From NCBI GenBank assembly GCA_963784995.1, contig CAWATZ010000003.1, positions 1,860,001 through 1,924,000 on the forward strand: a stretch of DNA of 64,000 nucleotides. The letters run 5' to 3'. The translations under genes and the position numbers were made by a program. The notes below the pieces were generated by a model. It did no database searches, was not told the DNA's origin, and was given only the letters and a program-made list of their open reading frames with translations. This document shows, in pieces, positions 1 through 8,796 of the stretch. The stretch's first letter is position 1. Every line of letters begins with the position of its first letter. Source of the stretch: CAWATZ01 sp963784995 (GTDB lineage Bacteria > Planctomycetota > Planctomycetia > Gemmatales > Gemmataceae).

Positions 1-402
1 CGCGGTCCGCAGACGCGGGAATGGGTCCAGGGCTGGTTGCGCGGGTGTCTGGAGGATTACTACCAGAAGTGGGGATTCGGGCTCTGGGCCATCGTCCCCA
101 AGCCCGACCGGCGCGTGATCGGCTACTGTGGCCTGACTCGCTTCGACGACGTTGATGGCCGGCCGGAAGACGAGATCGGCTATCGCCTGGCCCGTGCCTT
201 CTGGGGGCGGGGACTGGCCACGGAAGCGGCACTTCTCGTCCGGGATTACTCCTTCGGCATCCTCACGTTGTCGCGCCTGGTGGCCCTGATCCATCCCGAC
301 AATGCCGCCTCGATCCGGGTCGCGGAGAAAACCGGTTTGCACCACGAGAAGGACGTGACCTTCCGGGGACAATTGACCAGGCTTTATGCGATCCAACGGT
401 GA
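1..402 (+). CDS. GNAT acetyltransferase (RimJ/RimL type), 5' end outside window
   Basis: The reading frame is open from base 1, so the N-terminus lies upstream of the window. The remaining 133 residues have the order of a GNAT fold: a central strand with IGYCGLTRF, then the acetyl-CoA loop WGRGLATEA, which fits the family R/Q-x-x-G-x-G/A signature, and then the usual closing segment ending PDNAASIRVAEKTG. That last segment is characteristic of the ribosomal-protein and antibiotic N-acetyltransferase branch (Acetyltransf_3). Substrate cannot be told from sequence. It is a rightward gene whose end faces the leftward oxidoreductase gene. Confidence 0.8.
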   Translation, partial: RGPQTREWVQGWLRGCLEDYYQKWGFGLWAIVPKPDRRVIGYCGLTRFDDVDGRPEDEIGYRLARAFWGRGLATEAALLVRDYSFGILTLSRLVALIHPDNAASIRVAEKTGLHHEKDVTFRGQLTRLYAIQR

Positions 403-687
403 TCATCGGCCCGGGGGCGGCGGGTGCGGTGGGAATACACTTGCCAGGTCCGCCCGGGCGGTCTAAGGTGGGAGAGAGCGGCGGACAGCGTGGAGGTAGC
501 TTTGCTGCGGCGTTACGCCGTGGGTGGTCCTGTACCTGCATTGCCAGAAGACGGCAAACACTGAGACAGCAAGCCTGAACGCAGTGTTCGCTTCGAGGAG
601 GTCAGTAGCTTGCGCTGACCGCCGCTCTTTCACAACCCGAAGTGCAAGCAAGGGAAGCTCCCTCGCTTGCGCTTCGGGCTAACTTGC
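403..687. other. Non-coding gap between convergent genes
   Basis: I see no convincing gene between the acetyltransferase stop and the end of the leftward oxidoreductase. The only clear structure is the hairpin at 636-678. Confidence 0.5.
636..678. repeat. REP-like hairpin (19-nt arms) between convergent genes
   Basis: Arms 636-654 and 660-678 pair across a 5-nt loop. Two mismatches (t/c and a/g) would be G-U pairs in RNA. It lies just beyond the stop of the leftward Gfo/Idh gene (688), so it may end that transcript, but there is no T-tract. It resembles the short palindromes found elsewhere in this window. Confidence 0.55.
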
Positions 688-2364
688 TCAGACCTTCTCA
701 TCCACCGGCACTTTCGGCTCGCCTTCGTCGGGGGGGACCGCCTTCGAGTCGGCCTGGAACCACTCATCCTTGAACTCGATCCGCGATTGCTGGTTCTTCT
801 TTGCCAGCGCCATCGACCGATTGGCCAGCAGCGCCACGATGGCGTCCGCCATCGCCACCTCGCCGTGGCAGCGTGGCAGCCGCTGCTTGTACTTGCCGTC
901 GGCGCCCTTCTCGTAGCCCTGTTTCGCGTCCCACTGCTTGATGCAGAAGGCGAAATCCTCCATCTCCTCGCGGTAGCCGCGGGACACCTTGCCGCCGGTC
1001 CCCGCCGGGGCAGTCCCCTCCGGCCGGGTCGCCGCGGTCGGAGCGGTGGAGGACGCATCCAGCGCGGGGCCGCCGCCGGCCACACTCGCCGTGGTGGAAC
1101 GCGCCCCGCCCTTGCCCTCCACCCAGAACATCAGGCTCTGCTCCATCTCCACCACCATCGTGCCGCGCGTCCCCATGACGGTTTCGCCATAGGGCTCGAA
1201 GCCGTTGGTGTTGATCGAGGAGTAGGTGACCACCACGACGTCCTCCTTGTCGTTGCCCTTGTTCGGCCCCCTGGGATGGTTCTTGCCGGGGAACTCGTAG
1301 GTCACGAACACGTGATCGTCGATCGTGCGATCGTTGTGGCCCTTGCGGTAGAACGACTTGACGCCGGTGCCGGTCACGTTGAGCGGATGCACCTTGCCCA
1401 GGAAGATGCTGCACGCATCGAGCTGGTGACTGCCCAGCTCGGCCATCAGGCCGCCGCCGGTGTCCGGGAAGAGCCGCCAGCGGATCAGCTGCTCCACGTT
1501 GTCGTACTTGTAGTTCTTGATCTTGTCCTTGAGGGCTTCGTCATCCTCCACCTGGACCGGCTGGCACCAGCTGTCCTGGTAGAAGGGCTCTGTGCCCTTG
1601 ACGATCTTGACGCCGGGTTTGGCCTTGAAGGGCAAGGCCTGGTTGCGGTGCCACAGAGCGCGGATGTGCCGGACCTCGCCCAGCATGCCGCAGTTGATCG
1701 CCTCCAGGGCGTGAGCGTAGAGCAGGCTGTAGTGCCGTTGATGACCGATCGACAGGATGCTGCCTGTCTCCTTGGCCGTCGCGATCATTTCCTTGCACTG
1801 GCTGATGTTCCAGGCCATCAGCTTTTCACACAGGACGTGGACCGGTTTGCCGCTGCTGCTTTTCTTCTGCCGTTCCTTGCCGACGCGCATGCAATCGATG
1901 GCCGCCTTGGCGTGCCAGGACAGCGGTAGGGCAATCACCACCGCTTCAATGTCGTTGTTGCTGCCGAGCGCGATCAGGAACTCCTGGTAGTCGGTGTATC
2001 TCTTGATGTCATCGCACTTCTTCTCGCCGTAGATGCGTTTGAAGCCCTTGCGCAGCGAGGGGGCCGGATCGCCGTCGAAGATCCGCCTCATGTTGCTGGG
2101 ACGGATGTCGCAGACGGCGACGAACTCCATGAAGTCGGGGTTATGCTCGCCGACCAGGACGCCGCCCTCGTCGCCGCTGCCGATCAGGGCCGCCTTGACG
2201 GGAATGCCGTTCTTCCACTTCTCGTAGCCGAAGTAGGTCGCCGCCGTCACGGGAAGCGCGGCGCCCGCACCCAGCAGCACACCTTTCAGTAATTGACGGC
2301 GGGACAGTTCGTTGGCAAAGTTGGTCTTGCCTTGCTCTTTCTGTTCGGGGGTCACGATAGCCAT
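688..2364 (-). CDS. Tat-exported Gfo/Idh/MocA family oxidoreductase
   Basis: 558-residue NAD(P)-dependent oxidoreductase. The N-terminus carries a twin-arginine motif, SRRQLLK, followed by a hydrophobic stretch, so it is probably exported folded by Tat, as is common for this family in planctomycetes. A Rossmann motif IGSGDEGG follows at about residue 60. The segment LCEKLMAW stands where the family usually has EKP. The C-terminal half has the typical substrate-domain features GGGLMAELGSHQLDA and DDHVFVTYEF. The start is placed at the ATG at 2364 because GAGGAG lies eight bases before it; an in-frame ATG 15 bases upstream overlaps the previous stop. It follows the DoxX gene closely and is probably cotranscribed with it. 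Substrate unknown, probably a sugar or polyol derivative. Confidence 0.85.
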   Translation of the reverse strand: MAIVTPEQKEQGKTNFANELSRRQLLKGVLLGAGAALPVTAATYFGYEKWKNGIPVKAALIGSGDEGGVLVGEHNPDFMEFVAVCDIRPSNMRRIFDGDPAPSLRKGFKRIYGEKKCDDIKRYTDYQEFLIALGSNNDIEAVVIALPLSWHAKAAIDCMRVGKERQKKSSSGKPVHVLCEKLMAWNISQCKEMIATAKETGSILSIGHQRHYSLLYAHALEAINCGMLGEVRHIRALWHRNQALPFKAKPGVKIVKGTEPFYQDSWCQPVQVEDDEALKDKIKNYKYDNVEQLIRWRLFPDTGGGLMAELGSHQLDACSIFLGKVHPLNVTGTGVKSFYRKGHNDRTIDDHVFVTYEFPGKNHPRGPNKGNDKEDVVVVTYSSINTNGFEPYGETVMGTRGTMVVEMEQSLMFWVEGKGGARSTTASVAGGGPALDASSTAPTAATRPEGTAPAGTGGKVSRGYREEMEDFAFCIKQWDAKQGYEKGADGKYKQRLPRCHGEVAMADAIVALLANRSMALAKKNQQSRIEFKDEWFQADSKAVPPDEGEPKVPVDEKV

Positions 2365-2378
2365 GGATCGTCTCCTCA

Positions 2379-3491
2379 TCAGGCATGAGCCGGGGATGTC
2401 GTGGTGGTAGCGGGCTGGACCGGTTTGTCGCCGCCCCGGATGGCGTGGAACAGGGCGTCGAGCCCGAGCCAGCGACCGGTGGGGACCGTGGCCAGCACCA
2501 GCAGGGCCAGCAGTTCGATCAGGTTCTTGTTGACGTAGAAATAATTCCCCTCGGTATTGGGAGGCACCGGCAGCCAGGGGAACGGAGGCACCGCCAGGTA
2601 AGTCATCAGCAGGAAGCCCGCCAGCAGCACACTGCTGAACCGGGTCAGCAGACCCAGCAGCAGGAAGCCGCCCAGGACGGTCAGGCCCCAGGCCGTGCCC
2701 ACGTCCAGCGAGGTGAGCAGCCGACTCGGTTTCGGAGCAGGCACGGCGCCTTTCGCCTTCTGGTCGGCCGTCAGCACCTCCGCGAGCTGGCCCTTCATTG
2801 TCGCCGTCTTCGTGTCCAGATCCTTCATCAGGTCGGCGCGCTTCGACTCCAGGTCGGCCTTCGCCTTGATCAGACGCTGCTTCTCAACGTCCTTGCCGAA
2901 GGTCCACATCCGGGTCGGCTGCATCTGGCGGACTTCGTCGAGTGTCACCAGGTAGTCGGCCACGCGCTCCGGCACGGTGGCGTCGATCTCGATCTCGCCG
3001 CCGGGGTAGATCTTCTTGACCTTTTTCATGGTCTTGATCGTCTTTTCCGCGTCGGGCACAACCATGGTGCGGTCGTTCCAGGTGAGCCAGATGAGCAGGT
3101 CTTGCTTGGCCTTCAGCAGCGTCTCCTGGGCTTTTTCCTTCTGCTTCTCGTCCAGGTCGTAGAAGGCGACAAAGCGGTTGAAGGTATCGTCCCAGTCGCG
3201 ATTCAGCGCTGGTGGCAGATACTCGGCGGGGTTGTCCACGCGATCACGTTCCGGCTGTTTCAGGACAAGGAACCGATCGCGGGTCTGTTCGTAAGGATCG
3301 CCCAGGTAGGGGCGCATCCATGCTCCCATCGGGCCCGGGGCTTCGCGGAAGTAGCCGGCACTGCTGAAGGGGCGGTTGGTTTCCGATGGACCCAGGTGGA
3401 TGGTCCGGATTTTCTCAAGCCCCTCGAAGAGGAAGTGCCAGCCGATGGCCAGCCGCAGGATCACAAGAAAGAACATCGTCGAACGAAACAT
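2379..3491 (-). CDS. DoxX family membrane protein
   Basis: 370 residues. The N-terminal segment (FFLVILRLAIGWHFLFEG) is the signature first helix of DoxX proteins, and three more hydrophobic helices lie in the C-terminal third. Between them is a long charged insert of roughly 200 residues with Lys/Glu-rich coiled-coil-like stretches, so the protein is much longer than a minimal DoxX (about 130-150 residues). The family is membrane-bound and linked to quinone or thiosulfate redox chemistry in some members, but this protein's role is unknown. I prefer the ATG at 3491 over an in-frame TTG at 3509. It lies between apbE and the Tat oxidoreductase, all leftward with short gaps, which suggests one redox-related operon. 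Confidence 0.75.
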   Translation of the reverse strand: MFRSTMFFLVILRLAIGWHFLFEGLEKIRTIHLGPSETNRPFSSAGYFREAPGPMGAWMRPYLGDPYEQTRDRFLVLKQPERDRVDNPAEYLPPALNRDWDDTFNRFVAFYDLDEKQKEKAQETLLKAKQDLLIWLTWNDRTMVVPDAEKTIKTMKKVKKIYPGGEIEIDATVPERVADYLVTLDEVRQMQPTRMWTFGKDVEKQRLIKAKADLESKRADLMKDLDTKTATMKGQLAEVLTADQKAKGAVPAPKPSRLLTSLDVGTAWGLTVLGGFLLLGLLTRFSSVLLAGFLLMTYLAVPPFPWLPVPPNTEGNYFYVNKNLIELLALLVLATVPTGRWLGLDALFHAIRGGDKPVQPATTTTSPAHA

Positions 3492-3526
3492 GGTGCGCAA
3501 TCTCGGCAAGCGTCCAGGCGAGCGTC

Positions 3527-4588
3527 TCAGCCGGGCAGGAGGGCGACTTGCGACGGGGCCAGTCCAATGACCAGCGGTCTGGCATCCTCGCCTTCCGGCA
3601 GCAGTATGGCTCCAATCCCGGGATGACTTTCACAGTAACGCCTGGCGGCGTCGCTGCCAAGGATAAAAAATGCCGTCGAGAGCGCATCGGCCTCCGCCGC
3701 CGTCGGCGCTAACACCGAAACGCTCGCCATTCCCGAGGCCGGCCAGCCCGTTCTCGGGTCGAGGACGTGGCCCAACTTCTTGCCCTCGTGCTCCAGATAC
3801 TGGAAGGTGGCCGCCGACGTGCCCATCCCCCGATCGCGCACCCACACCGTCGCCAGCCGGCGCTCCGGCTGCCAGGGATGGCACACCGTCACTTCCCACC
3901 CGCGGGCCGAGCCCGGCGTTCCCCGAGCGTAGACGCTGCTGCGTCCCCCATGAATCAAGTACGCGGGCAGGGCCCATTCGCGTTCAATCCGTTTCGCCAC
4001 CTGGTCCAGGGCGTGCCCCTTGCCGATGCTGCCGAGGTTGATCTCCAGCCCCGGACGATGATAGCGCACGGTCCCCCTGGCCGGATCGAGCGTCACGTGG
4101 GTCATGCCCACACGCAGCAGCGCCGCCATCCGTTCCTCGTCGGTGGGCATGCGGCGGGGACCACGGAAGAAGCCCCACGCCTTGATCAGGGCCCCGGCGG
4201 TTATGTCGAACGCTCCGCCCGTCTCCTGCGAGATCCGGGCGGCCAACTCCAGCAGACGGAACAGACCCGGCTCCACCGGCACGTCCTGGTAGGGAGCGAG
4301 CCGGTTGAGCAGGCTGACCTCGCTGGTGTCGCGGTAGACGGTCAGCTGGGCTTCCAGGTCGTCGATCTGGTCCAGGACCGAATCGCCCAGGGTCAGGGCG
4401 TCGGGAGTGGTGAAGGGCACGACCAGCTCGAAGGTCGTCGCCATGGCTCGCCGCGACAGACGCAGGAGCGCAACGTCGGCGTCCGGGTCGGGGAGGGAGG
4501 CGAGCTGGCTGATCTCGTCCAGAGCGGCCAACACCTGCCCGGTCGTGCGGGCCAGGTGGCGGGGACGGAGGAAATCGCGACGGTTCAT
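3527..4588 (-). CDS. apbE: FAD:protein FMN transferase (ApbE family)
   Basis: 353 residues. ApbE enzymes move FMN from FAD onto Thr/Ser of target proteins outside the cytoplasm and need Mg2+. Seen here: FDITAGALIKAWGFF (family motif before the active site), INLGSIGKGHALD (the family's D/N-LGGIAKGYAVD element), HGGRSSVYARG and HVLDPRTGWPASG (the HxxDPRTG metal/flavin motif), and ADALSTAFFILG near the C-terminus. The start region begins MNRRDFLRPRHL, a weak twin-arginine-like N-terminus without a strong hydrophobic core, so export is uncertain. It leads the leftward group apbE-doxX-Gfo/Idh. A REPIN-like repeat separates it from the DUF4912 gene upstream. Confidence 0.9.
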   Translation of the reverse strand: MNRRDFLRPRHLARTTGQVLAALDEISQLASLPDPDADVALLRLSRRAMATTFELVVPFTTPDALTLGDSVLDQIDDLEAQLTVYRDTSEVSLLNRLAPYQDVPVEPGLFRLLELAARISQETGGAFDITAGALIKAWGFFRGPRRMPTDEERMAALLRVGMTHVTLDPARGTVRYHRPGLEINLGSIGKGHALDQVAKRIEREWALPAYLIHGGRSSVYARGTPGSARGWEVTVCHPWQPERRLATVWVRDRGMGTSAATFQYLEHEGKKLGHVLDPRTGWPASGMASVSVLAPTAAEADALSTAFFILGSDAARRYCESHPGIGAILLPEGEDARPLVIGLAPSQVALLPG

Positions 4589-4600
4589 GATCGGCTTTCT

Positions 4601-4743
4601 CCCCTCTCCCCTTGTGGGAGAGGGGTTGGGGGTGAGGGGTAGATTTGATTTATCGTTTCGCGCTGAACCGACTGAACGCGAAACGATAAATCATACCGCC
4701 TTTCCCCCTCACCCCCAACCCCTCTCCCACAAGGGGAGAGGGG
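4601..4743. repeat. REPIN-like nested inverted repeat (39-bp outer, 16-bp inner arms)
   Basis: Outer arms 4601-4639 and 4705-4743 are perfect reverse complements. A second perfect pair, 4647-4662 and 4677-4692, lies inside. Each outer arm is itself a hairpin (CCTCTCCC...GGGAGAGG), which is the layout of paired REP sequences. It fills the gap between apbE and the DUF4912 gene. Confidence 0.85.
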
Positions 4744-4753
4744 AGGAAAAACC

Positions 4754-5878
4754 TCACTCATTCCCGTCCTTGATCATCGGCTCGAGGTGCTTGGTGTTGC
4801 GTTCGATGGCCAGGACGATGGTCCGTTCCTCGAAGCCGTCGGGCGAAATGGCGACGGCCGGGATGATCTGCCGGCCCTCCGGCAGGGTGAAGCGCATGGT
4901 AAAAGTCCCGTCCGGCCGGAGCTTGACCGGCTCGCCCTGGAGGGTGACCCGGGCGTTGCCGTCGGTGGCGCCGTAGATGATCAGCTCCGCGTCCAGCTGG
5001 AACCAGAACTTCCGGCCCCGGCCGGTGCCGGGAAACAGACTCGCCGAGCCGAAGCTGGTGATCGCCGGCGAGCCGAGCGGGCGGCGCAGCCGTTCCTCGA
5101 AGAGCTGCTTCAGCTCCAGGCTGCTGGCGGAAGGATCGTAGCCGCCGGACATGGCGTAGATCCGATCGGCCTTCTTCAGATCGATGTCGGCCCAGTTCTC
5201 GTCGATCGTGTCGCTCACGCCGGGCCGGGGAGTGGTGACCACGTTGGACCGGGACAGGACGTAGAACCGGCCCGAGCGCGCCAGGTAGCCGACGTCCACG
5301 CGATAGGAGCGCGGCGGGTTGGGGACGTCCACGTACCAGCTGTTGCAGCCGCCGTGGATCTCGATGTCGCGGACCGGCGTCTCCGAGGTGCTGGTGGTGT
5401 CGCGGGTGGTCACGTCCAGCAAGCGCAGGATCGGGCGGGCCGTGTGCCACTCCTCGGCCAGGGCGGCCTCGGCCCGCTGCACTGCTTGCCGGGTCAGCTC
5501 CCAGTAGCAGTGCAGCCAGTACGGATCGCGGACCATCAGGCCGACCCGGTCCTTGCCGTACCCAGTCGGGAGGTCGCGCGGCATCTTGGCCGACAGGTCG
5601 CGGGTGGGGACGTCCTTCTCGTACTTGCTGCTCTCGACCTGTTCTTCGGGGCTGGGGTTGCCGGAGGTGTTCCGGTCGGCGGCGATCTGGACGGGAACAG
5701 TCAGGCGGGGGATCGGGCTGGGCGTCGGCTGCTTCTTTTTGCGAGACTGGGCTGGCTTGTCTTCGAGAGCTGCCACCAGGTCGTCTTTCCGCATGGCGTG
5801 CCAGCCGAGAATGCCTTGATCGCGCGCCATCACGGCCAATTGTTTTCGGGTCAGAGCGAGCAACTGATCACGGATCAT
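4754..5878 (-). CDS. DUF4912 domain protein with N-terminal Rho-N/SAP-like motif
   Basis: 374 residues. The first 45 residues (RDQLLALTRKQLAVMARDQG...MRKDDLVAALE) look like a SAP/Rho N-terminal helical domain. The middle contains the DUF4912 core, recognisable from LMVRDPYWLHCYWELT, then IHGGCNSWYVDV and YRVDVGYLARSGRFYVLSRS. The C-terminal part (VTLQGEPVKLRPDGTFTMRF) is a beta-rich segment typical of the same family. Function of DUF4912 is unknown. The start at 5878 is chosen because CTGGAG precedes that ATG; the frame runs 30 codons further upstream without a better site. Confidence 0.75.
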   Translation of the reverse strand: MIRDQLLALTRKQLAVMARDQGILGWHAMRKDDLVAALEDKPAQSRKKKQPTPSPIPRLTVPVQIAADRNTSGNPSPEEQVESSKYEKDVPTRDLSAKMPRDLPTGYGKDRVGLMVRDPYWLHCYWELTRQAVQRAEAALAEEWHTARPILRLLDVTTRDTTSTSETPVRDIEIHGGCNSWYVDVPNPPRSYRVDVGYLARSGRFYVLSRSNVVTTPRPGVSDTIDENWADIDLKKADRIYAMSGGYDPSASSLELKQLFEERLRRPLGSPAITSFGSASLFPGTGRGRKFWFQLDAELIIYGATDGNARVTLQGEPVKLRPDGTFTMRFTLPEGRQIIPAVAISPDGFEERTIVLAIERNTKHLEPMIKDGNE

Positions 5879-6384
5879 GCAACGACTCCAGGCGCGTGCC
5901 GGGGACAGGCGCCTTGCACGGGGTCCTGGGAAACGTCCTTGTTGCGGGGATGGCTCCCGGAAGTCCATTCCTGGGAGGAGAGTCCAACACGAAGAAGCGC
6001 ATCGTCAGCTGGACCTGCTGGTTCAGGCTGAAACGCTCTTGCTGGCAGGAATAAGGATGGAACCTTGCCGCTTCTCTCCTGATGGATTCGAGGATTGAAG
6101 CCCATCAACTTTGATGGTGGATCGTCTGGCCTTTTCCGACAAAAGGCCAACACTGCTGGCAACCAATGGGGGGGTTGCCCAGTAGAATTCTCACAGGGTG
6201 GAATCCGGAGTAACGATCTTAACCCCAGACTGAGAAGATCTTAAAGATTATGGAAGGTGTTGTCAATAATAATTTCTTCGTTTCCCGGTCAAGCCCAGCT
6301 GGGCCTTCCTGGGTCGTTCACCTGGGTAAAGGTTGCCGGGTGGTTCGCCTGAAGCGATTGGACGGGTCGAGCAATGACCTGTTA

Positions 6385-6512
6385 CGACCCCTGCCGGCTT
6401 GCCCGGCAGGTGAAGCAGGTCACTGGCTAGAAACGAGGGCGCCAGAACATTTTTCTTTCCCCGTTTCTAGCCAGTGACCTGCTTCACCTGCCGGGCAAGC
6501 CGGCAGGGGTCG
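6385..6512. repeat. REPIN-like inverted repeat, copy 1 (51-bp perfect arms)
   Basis: Arms 6385-6435 and 6462-6512 are perfect reverse complements around a 26-nt loop. Each arm contains its own hairpin, CCTGCCGG...CCGGCAGG. A second copy of the same family lies at 13293-13432 inside the same operon, in the opposite orientation judged by the loop sequence. Confidence 0.9.
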
Positions 6513-6594
6513 AGGAGTGTCCCACCTTCAGCCCCTTTCCCTGCTGAAGAGTGGGGAGAAAGTGGACTTCGTGAAAAAATACACGAAGGGGATG

Positions 6595-6622
6595 TTGACT
6601 TTCCCGGACGGGGTCTGACAAT
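6595..6622 (+). promoter_or_regulatory. Candidate sigma-70-type promoter of the atp operon
   Basis: TTGACT at 6595-6600, a 16-bp spacer, then GACAAT at 6617-6622. It lies about 70 bases upstream of the first gene's ATG and after the REPIN-like repeat. The first gene has a good ribosome site (GGGAGGG). Read by eye only. Confidence 0.45.
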
Positions 6623-6690
6623 GACCCTGCACGCAAGCCAGGGCAGGGCAGGAGCCGGCCTCGACTCTCACGCACGGGTCGGGAGGGATC

Positions 6691-6939
6691 ATGTTTTCAG
6701 GCTTTGATCCCAAGGAACTGGGTCGGATGATGACTCTGGCCAACGTCGGCATCGAGATGGTGGTGCCGATCGGGATTGGCTTGCTGCTGGATCGCTGGCT
6801 GGGGTCTCTCCCCTGGTGTACCGTGGTCGGGGTCGTCCTGGGGCTGGTGGTGGGCATCGTCCACCTGGTCCGTGTGACCAGTCAGCCCGACGGACCCGCG
6901 CCGCCGGACGCCTCCAGGCCCGACAAGGATAACTCGTGA
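6691..6939 (+). CDS. atpZ: AtpZ/AtpI-type small membrane protein of the ATP synthase operon
   Basis: 82 residues with two hydrophobic helices (VGIEMVVPIGIGLLLDRWLG and VVGVVLGLVVGIVHLVRV) joined by a short loop. The GIGLLLDRWLG segment is typical of the AtpZ/AtpI family, which helps assemble the c-ring or transports Mg2+/Ca2+ in other bacteria. It is the first gene of the atp operon with a strong GGGAGGG site. It overlaps the next gene by four bases (GTGA), so the two are probably translationally coupled. Confidence 0.75.
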   Translation: MFSGFDPKELGRMMTLANVGIEMVVPIGIGLLLDRWLGSLPWCTVVGVVLGLVVGIVHLVRVTSQPDGPAPPDASRPDKDNS

Positions 6940-7322
6940 CGGGAAGGTTGCTGGTTCTGATTGGGTTGACGCTTGCCGTCTGGATCGTCGCGGCCCTGCC
7001 GGCCCGCTGGCTGGGCGGCGGCGACCTGGCGCTCCTCTACAGCGGCACGGCCGTGCTGCTCTGCCTGGTGCCCGGAGTTGTGACCTTGCTCTGGACCGGC
7101 TGGGCGCCGCCTCAGCCGGAACTGCAACTGACGGCCACGCTGGCCAGCACCAGCATCCGCCTGTTTTTAGTCCTCGGCATCACCTTCCTGCTGCTGGTGA
7201 CGGTCGAGCCCTACCGCGGTTCCATTGCGTTTGGAATCTGGGTCCTGGTCTTCTACCTGTTCACTCTGGCTCTGGAGACCCTGCTGGTGCTGGCTGGAAG
7301 GCCGACCCAGCAGGGACCTTGA
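6936..7322 (+). CDS. AtpI-like membrane protein (ATP synthase subunit I position)
   Basis: 128 residues with four hydrophobic stretches and a GTG start that overlaps the stop of the preceding gene. No diagnostic residue motif is seen. The position (second gene of the operon, before subunit a), size and four-helix pattern match the variable AtpI/subunit I proteins. Other membrane proteins of this size cannot be excluded from sequence alone. Confidence 0.6.
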   Translation: MTGRLLVLIGLTLAVWIVAALPARWLGGGDLALLYSGTAVLLCLVPGVVTLLWTGWAPPQPELQLTATLASTSIRLFLVLGITFLLLVTVEPYRGSIAFGIWVLVFYLFTLALETLLVLAGRPTQQGP

Positions 7323-7361
7323 GGGCCGGGGAGAGCGTTGGATTCGGTTCGGGGTGTTGTG

Positions 7362-8297
7362 ATGGCGCACGACGGGAAACCCAATCCCTTGCACCACGTT
7401 CAGGACATCCATCCCAAGGAAGGCGAGAGCTGGATGTTATTTGAGTCCTTCCTGGGCGGCTACGGCTTTGACCTGCCCACCTTGACCGTGGCCGGCTACA
7501 CGTTCCAGATTACCAAGTTCATGGTCCTGGAAGTGGTGGCGGCCCTGCTCATCCTCCTGATCTACGTTCCCATCGCCCGGCGGGCCCGCGATGGGCGGTT
7601 GCCGAAGGGCGGCTGGTGGAACGCCTTCGAGGCGATGCTCACCTTTGTCCGCGACAACATCGTCAAACCCACCTTCCCGGAAGGCATGGGCGACCGTTAC
7701 GTGCCCTTCTTCTGGACCCTGTTCCTGTTCATCCTGTTCAACAACCTGCTGGGCATGGTCCCGTTCCTGGGCTCGCCGACCTCCAGCATCTGGGTGACGG
7801 GCGGTCTGGCCGTCTGCGCTTTCGTCGTGATGCACGCCGTTTCCATTGCCAGGGTGGGGGTGATCGCCTATCTGAAATCCATGTGGATCCCCGTGGATGC
7901 CCCGTACATCGGCCCGGCCATCTCGCTGCTGATTTTCGTCATCGAGTTGCTGGGCACGGTGATCAAGAGTTTCGTGCTGGCCGTGCGTCTGTTTGCCAAT
8001 ATGTTTGCTGGGCACATGGTGCTGGCCTACATCCTGGCCTTTATCTGGGCAGAGAACTGGTGGTGGGGCTGGCCTGCCGTCACGTTTACCAGTGTCCTGG
8101 GAGTGACGGCCCTGAGCTTGCTGGAACTGTTTGTCGCCTTCCTGCAGGCCTACGTCTTCGTGTTCCTGACCTCCCTGTTTACCGGCATGGCCCTGGAGCA
8201 TGCTCAGCATGCGGCCCATGCGGTGCCTGGGCACGGCCCTGAGGCAGAACACACTCACGCGACCGGACCGGGCCACGCTGAGCCGGCCCACCATTGA
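7362..8297 (+). CDS. atpB: F0F1 ATP synthase subunit a
   Basis: 311 residues from the ATG at 7362, preceded by GGGGTG; an in-frame TTG at 7338 is less likely. Subunit a forms the ion half-channels beside the c-ring. The key helix reads VLAVRLFANMFAGH and includes the essential arginine and following asparagine of the family. Other hydrophobic helices match the usual five or six. The C-terminus is a His/Ala/Pro-rich tail (HAQHAAHAVPGHG...), longer than in most homologues. It follows the two small membrane genes and precedes subunit c. Confidence 0.95.
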   Translation: MAHDGKPNPLHHVQDIHPKEGESWMLFESFLGGYGFDLPTLTVAGYTFQITKFMVLEVVAALLILLIYVPIARRARDGRLPKGGWWNAFEAMLTFVRDNIVKPTFPEGMGDRYVPFFWTLFLFILFNNLLGMVPFLGSPTSSIWVTGGLAVCAFVVMHAVSIARVGVIAYLKSMWIPVDAPYIGPAISLLIFVIELLGTVIKSFVLAVRLFANMFAGHMVLAYILAFIWAENWWWGWPAVTFTSVLGVTALSLLELFVAFLQAYVFVFLTSLFTGMALEHAQHAAHAVPGHGPEAEHTHATGPGHAEPAHH

Positions 8298-8366
8298 GGG
8301 AGCGCACAAGAGCTGGCGGGAACCGCTCGCCGGATTCGTTCTTGATCGAAGAGGAGTATCACACCA

Positions 8367-8741
8367 ATGAAGAAGATTGTTTCCCAGGCCCTGCTGTTCC
8401 TCGGGCTGATGCTGCTGTCCGCGGGGATGGTCCAGGCCCAGAGTACGTCCAAGACTTTCGACGCCGCCGGCAAGGTGACCAGCGAGACGGCCGTGCCCAC
8501 GACGTCGGTCCTGTCGGGTGCCGCAGCCGGTGCCGGACTGGGCATTGCCCTGACCATGGTGGGGGCCGGACTGGGCTTTGGCCGGATTGGCTCGGCCGCC
8601 CTGGAGAGCATGGCTCGCCAGCCGGAAAAGGCCGGTCAGATCCAGGGTGCCATGATCACCATTGCCGCTCTGCTGGAAGGAGCAACGTTCTTCGCCTTGC
8701 TGGTCTGCTTGCTGCTGGTCACCACCCGCGCCGGCTTCTGA
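8367..8741 (+). CDS. atpE: F0F1 ATP synthase subunit c with N-terminal signal sequence
   Basis: 124 residues, longer than the usual 70-90 because of an N-terminal leader (KKIVSQALLFLGLMLLSAG...VQAQ) that looks like a signal peptide with an AQA-type cleavage site. Two helices follow. The first has Gly-rich packing (GAAAGAGLGIALTMVGAG), then the polar loop with RQPE. The second carries the ion-binding Glu in ALLEGATFF. The sodium-type Gln in helix 1 and Ser/Thr after the Glu are absent, so proton coupling is likely. SD GAGGAG precedes the ATG. Confidence 0.93.
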   Translation: MKKIVSQALLFLGLMLLSAGMVQAQSTSKTFDAAGKVTSETAVPTTSVLSGAAAGAGLGIALTMVGAGLGFGRIGSAALESMARQPEKAGQIQGAMITIAALLEGATFFALLVCLLLVTTRAGF

Positions 8742-8796
8742 TCCCGGAGGAGGAGTGCCAGGCAAGGGCCGAGAGGACCCCGCGAGAGAGGAGCAT

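Larger units (their letters stand above)
5879..6690. other. Long non-coding divergent region upstream of the ATP synthase operon
   Basis: About 810 bases separate the leftward DUF4912 gene from the rightward atp operon. It holds a REPIN-like element (6385-6512) and a probable promoter (6595-6622). I found no convincing gene; an open frame at 6250-6477 is produced largely by the repeat. The stretch 6200-6290 is AT-richer than its surroundings. Confidence 0.6.

Noticed and set aside
6250..6477. 75-codon open frame before the atp operon
   Set aside because: Its C-terminal half is simply the left side of the REPIN-like repeat (PLPACPAGE), also produced by the second copy.
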